A stretch of DNA of 64,000 nt from Shewanella algicola (GCF_014648035.1 NZ_BMQI01000028.1:1-64000); one strand, 5' to 3'; counted from the first letter of the stretch, positions 26,316 to 36,192 are shown. The notes: generated by a model not told the origin, from the sequence alone. Made by a program: numbers and translations.

Positions 26316-27440
26316 CTACTCAACTGATACAGAGGTTGCAAAACCGTGTGCTTTTAAAATTGCGTGCTGTTTAGCCTTTTGTAAATCGTTAGCAACCATT
26401 TCTGCACACATTTCTTCAACTGTAATTTCTGGAACCCAACCTAATTGTGCTTTGGCTTTTGATGGATCACCCAGTAACGTTTCCACTTCAGCAGGACGAA
26501 AGTAACGAGGATCAACTTTAACAATCACATCGCCCACTTTTAAAGCTGGTGCATTATCACCAGTAATTGCTTTTACTTTCGCAATTTCATCAACACCTTC
26601 ACCAGAAAACTCTAATTCAATACCAGCTTCTTTAGCTGAAAGAGTAACAAATTCTCGTACACTAATTTGCTTTCCTGTTGCAATAACAAAGTCATCTGCT
26701 ACATCTTGCTGCAACATCATCCATTGCATACGAACATAATCTTTTGCATGACCCCAATCACGTAATGCACCCATATTACCTAAATATAAGCATGACTCTA
26801 AACCTTGAGCAATATTTGCAACTGCACGGGTTATCTTACGTGTAACGAACGTTTCACCGCGACGGGGGGATTCATGATTGAACAAAATACCGTTACATGC
26901 ATACATACCGTAGGATTCGCGGTAGTTTACAACAATCCAATACGCGTACATTTTCGCTACCGCATAAGGAGAGCGAGGGTGGAATGGTGTTGTTTCTTTT
27001 TGCGGGATCTCTTGTACTTCACCATATAACTCAGAAGTTGATGCTTGATAAAATTTTGTTTTCTTTTCTAATCCTAAAAATCTTATAGCTTCTAATAATC
27101 GTAGAGTACCCATGGCATCAACATCAGCAGTATATTCAGGACATTCAAAAGAAACTGCTACATGTGATTGCGCCCCGAGGTTATAGACCTCATCTGGTTG
27201 CACATCATTAATGATACGCGTCAGATTAGACGAATCAGTTAAGTCACCATAATGCAAAAAAAACTTTGGATTGTCCTCATGAATATCTTGGTACAGATGA
27301 TCCACACGATGGGTATTAAACATTGATGAACGACGTTTTATACCATGTACTTCATACCCTTTTTCTAATAATAACTCTGCAAGATAAGAGCCATCTTGAC
27401 CTGTAATACCTGTGATTAATGCTACTTTATTTTTTGTCAT
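26316..27440 (-). CDS. gmd: GDP-mannose 4,6-dehydratase
   Basis: This enzyme converts GDP-mannose to GDP-4-keto-6-deoxymannose, the branch point to colitose or fucose. Signature segments are [44 protein letters not shown], the catalytic YAVAK, and [16 protein letters not shown]. At 374 residues it is full length. It lies between manB and the colC-like gene and, with them, forms the GDP-sugar sub-pathway. A 138-base gap precedes it downstream of manB, with no clear hairpin in it. Confidence 0.96.
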   Translation of the reverse strand: MTKNKVALITGITGQDGSYLAELLLEKGYEVHGIKRRSSMFNTHRVDHLYQDIHEDNPKFFLHYGDLTDSSNLTRIINDVQPDEVYNLGAQSHVAVSFECPEYTADVDAMGTLRLLEAIRFLGLEKKTKFYQASTSELYGEVQEIPQKETTPFHPRSPYAVAKMYAYWIVVNYRESYGMYACNGILFNHESPRRGETFVTRKITRAVANIAQGLESCLYLGNMGALRDWGHAKDYVRMQWMMLQQDVADDFVIATGKQISVREFVTLSAKEAGIELEFSGEGVDEIAKVKAITGDNAPALKVGDVIVKVDPRYFRPAEVETLLGDPSKAKAQLGWVPEITVEEMCAEMVANDLQKAKQHAILKAHGFATSVSVE

Positions 27441-27578
27441 GGTCTTTCCTATTACAATTATTTATTTAAATCTAAAAATGAATCATAGAGAACACCTAAT
27501 ACATTAAGGAAACCAATAAATACTTTTGTTTTCTCAATGTGGTGCTAAGCATCTCTGTACTATCATTGGTGAATTAGT

Positions 27579-29012
27579 CTATAACGTATGAATATTACTC
27601 AAACTTTTTATAACACTATCACTTGCCTGAGTGTAACTATCAGCTTCGGCATAACATCGTAATTCAGGTGCATTCCCCGATGGGCGTAGGTGAACAATTA
27701 GACCATCTGCTAGTGTTATTCTTAGCCCATCGGTCTTATCAACATTTTTAATGTCTACATTTGCAAAGCCCAGCTGCTCCATTAGTTTTGCAGGATTTTG
27801 CTGGCCTTTCGCAATAATTGTCTGACTATTTTCAGTAGCAAAATTTTGAATACGATCACTGTGTGTAAAACGTTGCGGCAGTGCACTAACCAATGCTGAA
27901 ATTACATTATCACCTGCTGCAGCTAAAACAATTATTACGGGTAGTAGCGCATCACGTGTTGGTAACGCTTTTAACTGCTGACCGTTAAAGTGCACATCGC
28001 TGCCCAGTAAAAAGCCACCATTGGCTTCAAAACCCGCAACTGTGCTAAATTTTTTTGCTAGATTAGCAAATTCAGCTATTACATAGGGCGAGCCAATTTT
28101 GGTTCTTTCTACATATTTAAATTTTTTACAATTTTCAATTGCTGTATTACAACTGACAGGCACAGCTAAAGCTTGAATATTTAATTCAACGGCAGTTAAT
28201 AAACCAAGAATATCTCCACGTAACCAGTTTCCATTCTCATCAGAGACTAATGGCCTATCGCCATCTCCATCAGTTGAAAAAATAGCATCAAAACCATATT
28301 GCTTTGACCATACTTTTGCTTTCGCGACATCTTCAGTTGATACCGCTTCAGTATCAATAGGCACAAACTCATCACTTCGTTCTAGTGAAATAACTTCAGC
28401 GCCCAATTTTTCAAAAATACGGTAGTAAAGATCACGGCCTGCGCTTGAATGCTCATAAATACCTATACGTTTTCCGGTTAACCATGCTGTATCAAACAGT
28501 GAAGTATAACGAGTTATATATTTTTCTGCGGCACGGTCACTCACCGTTAACCCTGGTAAGTCAGCAAGTTCAGAAAATTCAACTTGTTCGTTGATGATCA
28601 CTTGCTCATCAGCTTTACTAATTTCACCATCTGGGCGGTAAAACTTAAGCCCATTACGATCAAAAGGTATATGACTTCCGGTAACCATAATGGCGGGAAT
28701 ATTATCTTCCTGAGCAACGTAAGCTAACGCAGGGGTTGGTACAACACCGTAATAAACAACATCTATATTTAGTTGTTGTAATGCTGATGCACAGGCTTTT
28801 GCCATCGCGTAACTACTAGGACGATTGTCTATGGCTAGGGCTACCATTTTAAAACTAAAATGACGCTTCATGCCTACTATAAATGCAACCACAAAAGCCG
28901 CACATACATCAGGGGAAAATTGTGAGACTAAACCACGCGCGCCACTGGTACCAAAAGCAACACCACTTTCTGCAATTACTGTAGAGCTTATTAGTTTCGA
29001 ATTAACAGTCAT
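27579..29012 (-). CDS. manB: Phosphomannomutase
   Basis: This phosphohexomutase of 477 residues should interconvert mannose-6-phosphate and mannose-1-phosphate for GDP-mannose synthesis. It has [10 protein letters not shown] at the substrate entrance, the phosphoserine loop [16 protein letters not shown] (rather than the commoner TASHNP), the metal site STDGDGDRP and C-terminal [13 protein letters not shown]. The TGSHIP variant occurs in one branch of bacterial phosphomannomutases. It follows manC by nine bases. Confidence 0.9.
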   Translation of the reverse strand: MTVNSKLISSTVIAESGVAFGTSGARGLVSQFSPDVCAAFVVAFIVGMKRHFSFKMVALAIDNRPSSYAMAKACASALQQLNIDVVYYGVVPTPALAYVAQEDNIPAIMVTGSHIPFDRNGLKFYRPDGEISKADEQVIINEQVEFSELADLPGLTVSDRAAEKYITRYTSLFDTAWLTGKRIGIYEHSSAGRDLYYRIFEKLGAEVISLERSDEFVPIDTEAVSTEDVAKAKVWSKQYGFDAIFSTDGDGDRPLVSDENGNWLRGDILGLLTAVELNIQALAVPVSCNTAIENCKKFKYVERTKIGSPYVIAEFANLAKKFSTVAGFEANGGFLLGSDVHFNGQQLKALPTRDALLPVIIVLAAAGDNVISALVSALPQRFTHSDRIQNFATENSQTIIAKGQQNPAKLMEQLGFANVDIKNVDKTDGLRITLADGLIVHLRPSGNAPELRCYAEADSYTQASDSVIKSLSNIHTL

Positions 29013-29021
29013 GCCAGATCC

Positions 29022-30434
29022 TTATAGACGACCGTAACGATCTTCAAATCGAACGATATCATCTTCACCAAGGTAACTTCCCGTTTGCACTTCAATCATC
29101 TCAAGTGGTATTTTCCCAGGGTTTTCCAAAGCATGGATAACTCCAACAGGAATATAGGTAGATTCATTCTCAGTAAGTAATATCGTTTTATCGCCATTAA
29201 GTACACTCGCGGTACCCGATACAATAATCCAATGCTCTGAGCGGTGATGATGTTTCTGAATTGAGAGTTTCTCGCCAGGTTTAACTGTTATGCGCTTAAC
29301 CTGATCTCTTTTCCCAAAATCTATAGAGTCGTATTTACCCCATGGACGATAAACTTCACGATGTAGTTTATGTTCAGTTCGACCTGATTCTTTCAAGTGA
29401 TTGACAATAGCTTTTACATCTTGGACTTTATCTTTATCAGCCACTAAAATTGCATCTTTGGTTTGAATAACAACGAAATTATTAACACCTACAGTGGCTA
29501 TTAACTTATCTTCTGCATACAGATAGTTATTCTTTGAATCAACGGTAATGGCATCCCCTTTGATGACATTATCATTTTTATCTTTAACAGAAACGTCCCA
29601 TAAAGCAGAAAATGATCCAACGTCGCTCCAACCAGCATCCATTGGGACAACCATAGCGCCATCTGTTTGCTCCATTACAACATAATCAATTGAGTCATCA
29701 GGACAGGTTTCAAAAATAGATTTGTCTACACGAACAAACTCTAAGTCTTGTGATGGAGCAGCTATGGCACGTTTGCAAACATCTAACATATCTGGAGCAA
29801 ACTTAGCTAACTCTTCAAGATAACGACTAGCCTTGAATAGGAACATACCTGAGTTCCAGTAATAATCACCGCTTGCTAAATAGGTTTTTGCAGTTTTCAA
29901 ATCAGGTTTTTCAACAAACTCACTAACAGCAAAAGCATTCCCTTCTTTTCTGCCCGATTTAATATAACCATAACCGGTTTCCGGTGCACTAGGTACGATA
30001 CCAAAGGTAACCAATTTTCCATCAGCTGCAAACGACAAAGCTTTTTCCACCGATTCTTCAAAAGCTTTTATATTTTCAATCACATGATCCGCTGCAAGTA
30101 CTAATAAAATAGGATCTTCATCATTAGCAGCATTGTTAACAGCTTGCAGTGCTGCAAGCGCTATTGCAGGAGCAGTATTTCTACCTACAGGTTCTAAAAT
30201 AATACCGCCATGCTTAAAACCACCTAATCGCATCTGCTCAGCTGCTATAAAACGATGTTCTTCATTACAGATTAAAACAGGAGGAGTATGTTCAATACCT
30301 GATAAACGTGTAACAGTTTGCTGAAGCATCGACAGCTCACCTGTCACCGTTAGAAACTGCTTCGGGTAAAGTTCACGAGAAAGCGGCCACAATCTGCTGC
30401 CAGTACCTCCAGCCATAATGACGGGTAAAATCAT
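29022..30434 (-). CDS. manC: Mannose-1-phosphate guanylyltransferase / mannose-6-phosphate isomerase
   Basis: This is the bifunctional enzyme that makes GDP-mannose. The N-terminal pyrophosphorylase domain (residues 1-340) begins [20 protein letters not shown], with FVEKPD and [10 protein letters not shown]. The C-terminal cupin isomerase domain (about 350-470) has [21 protein letters not shown] and [12 protein letters not shown]. It is the first intact gene downstream of the insertion sequence that breaks gmm, so its expression may depend on read-through of, or a promoter in, that element. Confidence 0.95.
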   Translation of the reverse strand: MILPVIMAGGTGSRLWPLSRELYPKQFLTVTGELSMLQQTVTRLSGIEHTPPVLICNEEHRFIAAEQMRLGGFKHGGIILEPVGRNTAPAIALAALQAVNNAANDEDPILLVLAADHVIENIKAFEESVEKALSFAADGKLVTFGIVPSAPETGYGYIKSGRKEGNAFAVSEFVEKPDLKTAKTYLASGDYYWNSGMFLFKASRYLEELAKFAPDMLDVCKRAIAAPSQDLEFVRVDKSIFETCPDDSIDYVVMEQTDGAMVVPMDAGWSDVGSFSALWDVSVKDKNDNVIKGDAITVDSKNNYLYAEDKLIATVGVNNFVVIQTKDAILVADKDKVQDVKAIVNHLKESGRTEHKLHREVYRPWGKYDSIDFGKRDQVKRITVKPGEKLSIQKHHHRSEHWIIVSGTASVLNGDKTILLTENESTYIPVGVIHALENPGKIPLEMIEVQTGSYLGEDDIVRFEDRYGRL

Positions 30435-30492
30435 AAAAAGTCCTGTTTTAATTTTTCAGTTTAAGCTAAATAAAAGCTAATGTGTATTTAGG

Positions 30493-30739
30493 TTATAAAT
30501 TGAAATACCAAAGAGTGTGTTTGTGAATATTTGGGTATTTAAGTAATTCAATTTCTGGAAGCCAGATATATTGATTATGCTGTTCTGTCGGCAGTGATAA
30601 CAAAGAATCATTGATGATCAAACGATAACCAAGTGCTATGTAGTGAGTACTGAAACCTTCACCACTCACATTATCTACATAAGGGTGTTCAAAGGGTCCG
30701 ATGAGCTCAGCTTGAGAAATATTGAACTCCACTCCGAGT
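30493..30739 (-). pseudogene. gmm: gmm 3' fragment (GDP-mannose mannosyl hydrolase)
   Basis: This fragment encodes the last 78 residues of a Gmm-type Nudix hydrolase, from EFNISQAELIGPFEHPY to HTLWYFNL. It is cut off by the insertion sequence at 30740. An open frame of 102 codons runs from an ATG inside the element into the fragment, but its first 23 residues are element DNA read backwards. Removing the element and one 9-bp duplication joins it in frame to the 5' fragment as KNELGVEFNISQ. Confidence 0.9.
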
Positions 30740-30798
30740 CTGACGAATCCCCACAAAAAGACAAACGGAAATAATGAGATAGGCGAAAGTATGAGGAA

Positions 30799-30865
30799 CA
30801 TTCATGGCATTTGGTGATCAAATTTATCGCCAAACAAAAATTACCACGAGTAAATGCCATGAATG
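30799..30865 (+). promoter_or_regulatory. Fold-back inverted repeat over the transposase start
   Basis: CATTCATGGCATTT at 30799-30812 is the exact inverse of AAATGCCATGAATG at 30852-30865. The transposase ATG (30859) lies inside the 3' arm. A transcript entering from outside the element would fold this hairpin and hide the start, while a transcript starting inside the loop would not. IS10 and IS50 are known to limit transposase this way. Confidence 0.8.
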
Positions 30866-32052
30866 CGAAACAAGTTTTATCAAAATGCCTATCGCTTGTC
30901 ACCCCGTTAATGCACAAAACACGCCGACAAAGTTTGTTTTCAGCAATCGAAAGCTCAATGAACGGTGCCTCCTTATCAATCACTGGCCTTGGTCGCGATA
31001 TTGATAGTAAAGTCATGGAAAAGCATAAGATTAAACGTGTAGATAGACTTTGTAGTAACGCCAACTTACATCGCGATATTGAGTTCATCTATACCCGTAT
31101 GACCTACCTGTTAGTCGGGACAGTGAAACAGCCAATCATTCATATCGATTGGTCAGATCTTGATGACCGAAAGCAACATTTTCTTATCCGAGCATCACTC
31201 GCTTCTCAAGGACGCTCTTTAACACTTTACGAAGAGATACACCCACAGAATAAGAAAGAGAAGCCAAGAACTCACCTATTATTTTTGACAAAACTAAAGG
31301 CTATGCTGCCCAATAACTGCAAGCCTATCATCGTAACTGACGCTGGCTTTCGCATCCCTTGGTTCAAACAGATTTTGTCTCTTGAGTGGGATTATGTAGG
31401 CCGCTTTAGAAATAGAACGCACTGTAGAAAAATCGCGATTAATCATTGGTATCCAGTCAAAAAACTTTACGCTCAAGCAAGCTCTAGAGCGAAGAATCTC
31501 GGCGAATACTTTTTAGGTGAACAGGTCTCTTTCAATTCTCGTTTAGTTATCTTCAAACGTGACCCTAAAGGACGAAAAGATAGAACTGCAACAGGTGATA
31601 AAGCTAGGCTGAGCAAGCGGTCTCGTGCAAGTGCTGAGCGAGAAAAAGAGCCTTGGTTACTCGCGACATCTCTTTGTAACTCAAGTGCTACCGCTAAAAG
31701 AATCATTAAGATTTATGCGACTAGGATGCAGATAGAAGAAAGCTTTAGGGATGTTAAAACAGGCCTAAAAATGAATGATAGTGGTACTCGAATAGGGAGC
31801 AAGCTCGGTGTATTGTTACTCATTGCCTGCCTATCTCAATTTGTGCTTTACCTGCTAGGCTTAGCCGTCAAAGCTGCTGATAAGCACTGGCAATATCAAG
31901 CGAACTCAATAAAGCACCGCAACGTTCTTTCAAACCAGTTCATTGGCTTGAGGGCATACAAAGATAGGAATTTGAAGTTGTTGAAATCGCATTGGCTAAC
32001 AGCCATCAAGACACTACAAGGCTTAGTTCGGGAACCACAAGCATGCTATTAA
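30859..32052 (+). CDS. IS10-like transposase
   Basis: This DDE transposase of 397 residues resembles the IS10 protein (402 residues) throughout. The catalytic residues are visible in IDWSDLDDRKQ, VTDAGFRIPW and YATRMQIEESFRD (the YREK-like motif). ATG at 30859 is chosen over the TTG at 30811, because the upstream codons fall in the regulatory inverted repeat and GAG lies about eight bases before this ATG. It appears intact, so the element may be active. Confidence 0.93.
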   Translation: MNAKQVLSKCLSLVTPLMHKTRRQSLFSAIESSMNGASLSITGLGRDIDSKVMEKHKIKRVDRLCSNANLHRDIEFIYTRMTYLLVGTVKQPIIHIDWSDLDDRKQHFLIRASLASQGRSLTLYEEIHPQNKKEKPRTHLLFLTKLKAMLPNNCKPIIVTDAGFRIPWFKQILSLEWDYVGRFRNRTHCRKIAINHWYPVKKLYAQASSRAKNLGEYFLGEQVSFNSRLVIFKRDPKGRKDRTATGDKARLSKRSRASAEREKEPWLLATSLCNSSATAKRIIKIYATRMQIEESFRDVKTGLKMNDSGTRIGSKLGVLLLIACLSQFVLYLLGLAVKAADKHWQYQANSIKHRNVLSNQFIGLRAYKDRNLKLLKSHWLTAIKTLQGLVREPQACY

Positions 32053-32071
32053 ATTCGTGGGGATCCGTCAG

Positions 32072-32286
32072 ACTCCGAGTTCATTTTTTGCCAACCTCTT
32101 AAACGCTGCAGACATTAATTCGTCTTTCTTAATCCTTCCACCAGGTACAAACCAACCCCCTTGCGCAGGTCTGTTGTTGCGTTTCCCCAAAAGGACTTCA
32201 CCTTTTTGGTTATATACAACAAAATCAATGGAGACTAATGGGGTATTTTCTATTATCGTTTTGAAGGTAACATCACAAAATTCTGA
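32072..32286 (-). pseudogene. gmm: gmm 5' fragment (Nudix domain)
   Basis: This stretch encodes about 72 residues of the N-terminal Gmm Nudix domain: [38 protein letters not shown] and the modified Nudix helix [18 protein letters not shown]. It ends at the insertion sequence. No normal start codon exists in this frame: a TAG at 32287-32289 lies directly before SEFCDV, while the next frame reads PSQNF, similar to the usual Gmm start. There may therefore be a second lesion, a frameshift, near the start. The gene would have recycled GDP-mannose. Confidence 0.85.
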
Positions 32287-32451
32287 CTAGGTTTGATTGA
32301 AGTTAAATTAATTAACTCAACTTTTCACCTCAGCCCTTAAAACCAAGCTGAGACACTTTTAATCCATTTTGAGACAGTCGAATCTCCGCTATCCCTTATA
32401 GAGCCTAGGTTTTATGTTTTTTCTGAAAACAGTCCCAATAGGCCCTTTTTT

Positions 32452-33414
32452 TTAATCTTCTTTTTTTAGAAAATAACGAATTAATACAAACATTACTGCT
32501 AACATACCACCCAACATCGTGCCTAGGACACAGATGAGCGCCCTCTTCGGTTTGGCTTTTTCTTCTGGTACTAATGCTGGGTCGATTGTTTTAAATACAT
32601 ATTCATCACGTACTTCAGCAAACATGATTGTTTTAGCTTGCTCTTCGACCAACTTAAATAAAATAGAACGAATGTCGGCTACATTTGTTTGTTGAATCTT
32701 AGACTCTAAGAACTTAATACTTTTACTAGCCTCTGTGACATCACGCTCTTTCATTACGTTGTTGATGTCTTGTACTAGCCAGTTAACCCACTGTTGAGCC
32801 ACTGATGGTGATAGATGTTCTACCGAAACGGTTACCATGCCAGTTTCTTTTGCAGCATTGACAGCAATGATTTTAGAGAACTCTTTAAATGCTTCTTGCA
32901 TAGAAGGCTCTGGTTTAAATGGGGGCTCAACCTCACGCACCCATTTACTTTGAGCTGCGTCATACATATCAGCATCATAAACTAATGTATTATCTGTCAT
33001 ATTCCACTTTTCGGCAGCCATTAAGTCAGCCAAAATATTGTGTTTTTGTATAAATTCACTGGTGAATTGGCGTGACTTCATGACCTCGATGGCCATTTGA
33101 GTTTTATCAACGCCACCTCCGCCACCAAGGTTAATACCTGCCATTGATGCCAGACCACCGAATTGACCAGCTAATGCTGCTAGTCCACCGCTACCTTGTT
33201 CAGCATCTGCAGGAGAAAGCAGAGCTTCTGACTTATAAATGTTAGGTTGGCTGATAGCAAAAGCAACAGATGCTACTGCAAATACAAAGGTAATGGCGAT
33301 GATAAGCCACTTGCCTTGCCAGATAACTGAAAACAACTCACGGAGATCGATTTCGTCGTCCTGACGATTGGCGAATTCAGAGTCTTGTTGGTATTTGTTT
33401 AATTCATTGGACAT
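32452..33414 (-). CDS. wzz: Chain-length determinant protein, Wzz
   Basis: This inner-membrane polysaccharide co-polymerase of 320 residues has a first membrane segment at about residues 35-54 (WLIIAITFVFAVASVAFAI) and a second near the C-terminus (ICVLGTMLGGMLAVMFVLI). A long periplasmic coil lies between. The proline-rich PALVPEEKAKPKR before the second segment is typical. A glycine-rich stretch (LAALAGQFGGLASMAGINLG) near residue 80 is also common in this class. No kinase domain is present, so it is the Wzz rather than the Wzc type. It sets O-antigen chain length with Wzy. Confidence 0.92.
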   Translation of the reverse strand: MSNELNKYQQDSEFANRQDDEIDLRELFSVIWQGKWLIIAITFVFAVASVAFAISQPNIYKSEALLSPADAEQGSGGLAALAGQFGGLASMAGINLGGGGGVDKTQMAIEVMKSRQFTSEFIQKHNILADLMAAEKWNMTDNTLVYDADMYDAAQSKWVREVEPPFKPEPSMQEAFKEFSKIIAVNAAKETGMVTVSVEHLSPSVAQQWVNWLVQDINNVMKERDVTEASKSIKFLESKIQQTNVADIRSILFKLVEEQAKTIMFAEVRDEYVFKTIDPALVPEEKAKPKRALICVLGTMLGGMLAVMFVLIRYFLKKED

Positions 33415-33436
33415 TTAACGTTTGTCTCTTTGTTTG

Positions 33437-33485
33437 GGTTCTAGGTTCTAGGTTCTAGGTTCTAGGTTCTAGGTTCTAGGTTCTA
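33437..33485. repeat. (GGTTCTA)7 heptanucleotide tandem
   Basis: Seven exact tandem copies of GGTTCTA fill 33437-33485. The same word, as GGTTCTAGGTTCTAG, appears in the dispersed CTAG-rich family, so this is its simplest amplified form. It lies between wzz and a truncated four-helix-bundle gene and supplies that fragment's stop codon. Confidence 0.95.
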
Positions 33486-33618
33486 GGTCAACATCATAAT
33501 TTGCAGCGTCTTCTTTAACGCAACCTTTTCTTATTTTGATTAACGCACCAAGCATTGCTGAAATTTCTCTAGCCTCTTTTTTCCATACTTCTAATTTTTT
33601 AAAGCTAAATCCTTTCAT
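33469..33618 (-). pseudogene. Truncated four-helix-bundle protein gene
   Basis: A 49-codon frame starts MKGFSFKKLEVWKKEARE, resembling the N-terminus of four-helix-bundle proteins (the 23S rRNA intervening-sequence protein family, normally about 120 residues, with F-KLEVWK near the start). After about 43 residues it runs into the GGTTCTA tandem and stops. It is probably a truncated remnant. Such genes are common in polysaccharide clusters; a role here is unknown. The identification rests on a short motif. Confidence 0.5.
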
Positions 33619-33682
33619 ATAACCATCCTTGGTTTCGCAAGTTTCTCGCTCTGCCCCCTAGAACCTAGTTCCTAGGGCCTTC

Positions 33683-36163
33683 TTACAAGGTTGCTACTGC
33701 TGCAGCTGCGATGGCGCTGTTATAGATAATGCTGGTGACTTGCTGCCAAAGCGTTAGGCTGTCTTTATACTCGGTGTCTAGTGGGACGATGATGGTGTCG
33801 CCTGGTTCCATTAGGCTGCTGCTGGTAAACCAGGTTGACTCGTTAGGCATTGCGACAGAACCATCTGCTTTAATGATGTAAATGCGGTCATCATCGGCAC
33901 GTTTACGAGAACCACCAGATAATTCTAAATATTGGTCGAACGTCACACCTTCTTTATAGCGGTGAGTACTAGGATGTTGGACTTGGCCCATGACTGAAAC
34001 GGTTTGATTTTTAGGTGGGATATATAAAGCATCCTCACTTTCTAAATCAAGGTTAGCTTCGTCAATGCCAAGCGACAAGGCGTTTAAATCTACTACCAAA
34101 CGACCAGCTACTTGAATATTTTCGAGCTCTTTTAACATAAGCTGTGCATCAGCATAACCAACTGTTGGTGAATCGTTTGTTAATGCTTTTGCTGCGATAT
34201 CGCGACGTAATTCATCTGATAGTTTTGCGAGTTCTAACCTTTCTTTATCTTTAACCGATTGACGTAAAAATACCGCACTTTTTAATGCTGCATCTTCGGT
34301 ATAGCCACCAGCACGAGCAATTACATCTTTTAAAGTTTCACCACGTTGAATTGAGTAAGTGCCAGGAAATTTCACTTCTCCTTTAATCTTAACCCAACGA
34401 GTGTCTTGCCAATCAGGAAGCATTCTCACCGTTAATATATCTTTGCTTTGTAATCTTGCATCCGCAGATGGATTGGTCATTATTTCATTAAGATTAAGTT
34501 GTTTATGCTCGATACTCACACCGTCTGTTTGTGAAACAATCTGGCGGGTTAATTCAGCAGACATGGTGTATGAACCTTCTTCAAGGCCGCCTGCTGCAAT
34601 TAGTAACTCTTTAACATTACCATTGGCCGTGAGTGGGTACTGACCAGGAAATCGTACATTACCGTTGATGCTGACTAATTTGGCAGCTTCACCAAAACGA
34701 CTTTGTTTTTTAAGCTGTTTGATGATCGGATTGAGTAGCTGCTTACGGTCGTCATAGTCAAACACTAAGACGGTATCGCGTGGTTTTAATGTAAGGTTAA
34801 ACTCTGAAAAAGGCTCTGTGATAGCTTTACCTAAGGCAATACGATGGACCTCTATATCACCACGTTGATTTATTTCACGTACTAGAAGTGCGTAATCAAG
34901 GTCAGCGGAGATGGTTAAGTTACCCCAAATTGAAGGAAGTAAATCCGCGACTTTAATTTGCTTAGTCCATTGGTACTTGCCAGGGCGAATAACTGCACCT
35001 GCAATGGTTATTGCATTATCGATACGGTTTGAGGCTGATTTTACATTTAACACATCGCCGTTTTTTACCGCTTGGTTTAAGCCATTTTGTGCGGTTAAAT
35101 CGACATTAATTACTGTTTTTACCGCTTTATCGCTAAAACGTTCTACTACACTGGCTTTTGGAAATGCACCAGGATTTAAACCGCTAGCCATTTTAATGAT
35201 ATCTGCCATGGTTTCGTTATTTTTTAACTCATAGATTGCCGGGCGTCGAACTTCCCCCATGACACTCACTGTGCCACCAGTAGATGGGATAAACACTACA
35301 TCACCTGATTGTAAGCGAATGTCACCTGACGCATCACCACGCATTAATAAGTCGTAAAGGTCTAAAGAGCCAACCGTTTTACCTTGACGCTTTAATTGAA
35401 TATTACGAAGTGAGCCAATTTGGTTTATACCACCCGAGATGAACAACGCTTGAGTGATGGTTGATAAACTTGAAACGGTATATGAACCTGGTTGGTATGC
35501 GTCGCCCGCAACAAAAATACGGATTGAACGAAGTTCACCCATAGTGATGTTGGCATTTATACCAATCATACTTTGTGCGATTTTATCTTGCAGTAAGCTT
35601 CTTGCCTCAGCAAAAGATAATCCTACTAATGATATTGGGCCTAAATCAGGAAACTGTACTGCGCCATCGCGACCTACCATTAATTGGTAGTTATTGTTTT
35701 CTTTACCATAAAGTTGAACATTAATGGTATCGCCGGGGCCTACCATGTATTCAGATGGTACTGGAACATCAGATACTGGTGCGAAAGTGGTTGGCGAACC
35801 GGCAAATAAATCATAACCAAAAGGCTTTAATTGCTGCTCTTTTTTGTTATCTATAGCGTCTACTTTGGCGGCCGTTTTTGTTTGTTGTGTTAATGCTTCG
35901 TCTTCAGATTGATCTAGTACATTGTTTACTTTGCTTCGAGGCTTTACAACTTGGGGATTTGATACTGTTGTCGTTGCACTTGATGCTGACAGCATTGATG
36001 GGTCAACGCCATATTGCTTTGCTATACGCTCTTGTTCTGATTTTGGCAGCTGTTTAAATTGCTCAATCATTTGCGGTGATGGCGTAACTGCCTGCACTTG
36101 TGTACTGAAAATAATAATGGCTGACAAGCCAGCAATTAACATGTTTTTGGTTTTATGCAACAC
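33683..36163 (-). CDS. Polysaccharide export protein with multiple SLBB domains
   Basis: This 826-residue periplasmic/outer-membrane protein of the Wza-like family begins with a signal peptide (LIAGLSAIIIFSTQVQA). A linker follows, then the poly-export domain (YMVGPGDTINVQLYGKEN, VGRDGAVQFPDLGPI) and several SLBB repeats (VAGDAYQPGSYTV, VMGEVRRPAIYEL, INGNVRFPGQYPL, IKGEVKFPGTYSI, VMGQVQHPSTHRY). No lipobox cysteine is seen, unlike E. coli Wza. GTG at 36163 is used because GGAG lies seven bases upstream. It is the first gene of the long cluster, directly behind the ops-containing leader. Confidence 0.92.
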   Translation of the reverse strand: MLHKTKNMLIAGLSAIIIFSTQVQAVTPSPQMIEQFKQLPKSEQERIAKQYGVDPSMLSASSATTTVSNPQVVKPRSKVNNVLDQSEDEALTQQTKTAAKVDAIDNKKEQQLKPFGYDLFAGSPTTFAPVSDVPVPSEYMVGPGDTINVQLYGKENNNYQLMVGRDGAVQFPDLGPISLVGLSFAEARSLLQDKIAQSMIGINANITMGELRSIRIFVAGDAYQPGSYTVSSLSTITQALFISGGINQIGSLRNIQLKRQGKTVGSLDLYDLLMRGDASGDIRLQSGDVVFIPSTGGTVSVMGEVRRPAIYELKNNETMADIIKMASGLNPGAFPKASVVERFSDKAVKTVINVDLTAQNGLNQAVKNGDVLNVKSASNRIDNAITIAGAVIRPGKYQWTKQIKVADLLPSIWGNLTISADLDYALLVREINQRGDIEVHRIALGKAITEPFSEFNLTLKPRDTVLVFDYDDRKQLLNPIIKQLKKQSRFGEAAKLVSINGNVRFPGQYPLTANGNVKELLIAAGGLEEGSYTMSAELTRQIVSQTDGVSIEHKQLNLNEIMTNPSADARLQSKDILTVRMLPDWQDTRWVKIKGEVKFPGTYSIQRGETLKDVIARAGGYTEDAALKSAVFLRQSVKDKERLELAKLSDELRRDIAAKALTNDSPTVGYADAQLMLKELENIQVAGRLVVDLNALSLGIDEANLDLESEDALYIPPKNQTVSVMGQVQHPSTHRYKEGVTFDQYLELSGGSRKRADDDRIYIIKADGSVAMPNESTWFTSSSLMEPGDTIIVPLDTEYKDSLTLWQQVTSIIYNSAIAAAAVATL

Positions 36164-36192
36164 CAGGTATCTCCAATATTATTTTGAAAAAG

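Larger units (their letters stand above)
30740..32071 (+). mobile_element. IS4-family, IS10-group insertion sequence
   Basis: This is a complete 1332-bp element, close to the 1329 bp of IS10. Its ends are CTGACGAATCCCCAC on the left and CTGACGGATCCCCAC (inverted) on the right, 14 of 15 matching. It is flanked by a perfect 9-bp duplication, ACTCCGAGT, at 30731-30739 and 32072-32080. Nine bases is the IS10 duplication length, and the target has the same symmetric form as the IS10 hotspot. It interrupts gmm, inserted opposite to the operon's direction. The intact transposase and perfect duplication suggest recent insertion. Confidence 0.95.

Noticed and set aside
30493-30801. 102-codon minus-strand frame starting inside the insertion sequence
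   Set aside because: Its first 23 codons are the element's left end read backwards; only the rest is gmm. It is a chimeric frame made by the insertion, not a gene.
33437-33485. Phase-variable promoter repeat for the export or wzz gene
   Set aside because: The GGTTCTA tandem is not placed between recognisable -35 and -10 elements and is also the stop region of a gene remnant; there is no positive support for switching.
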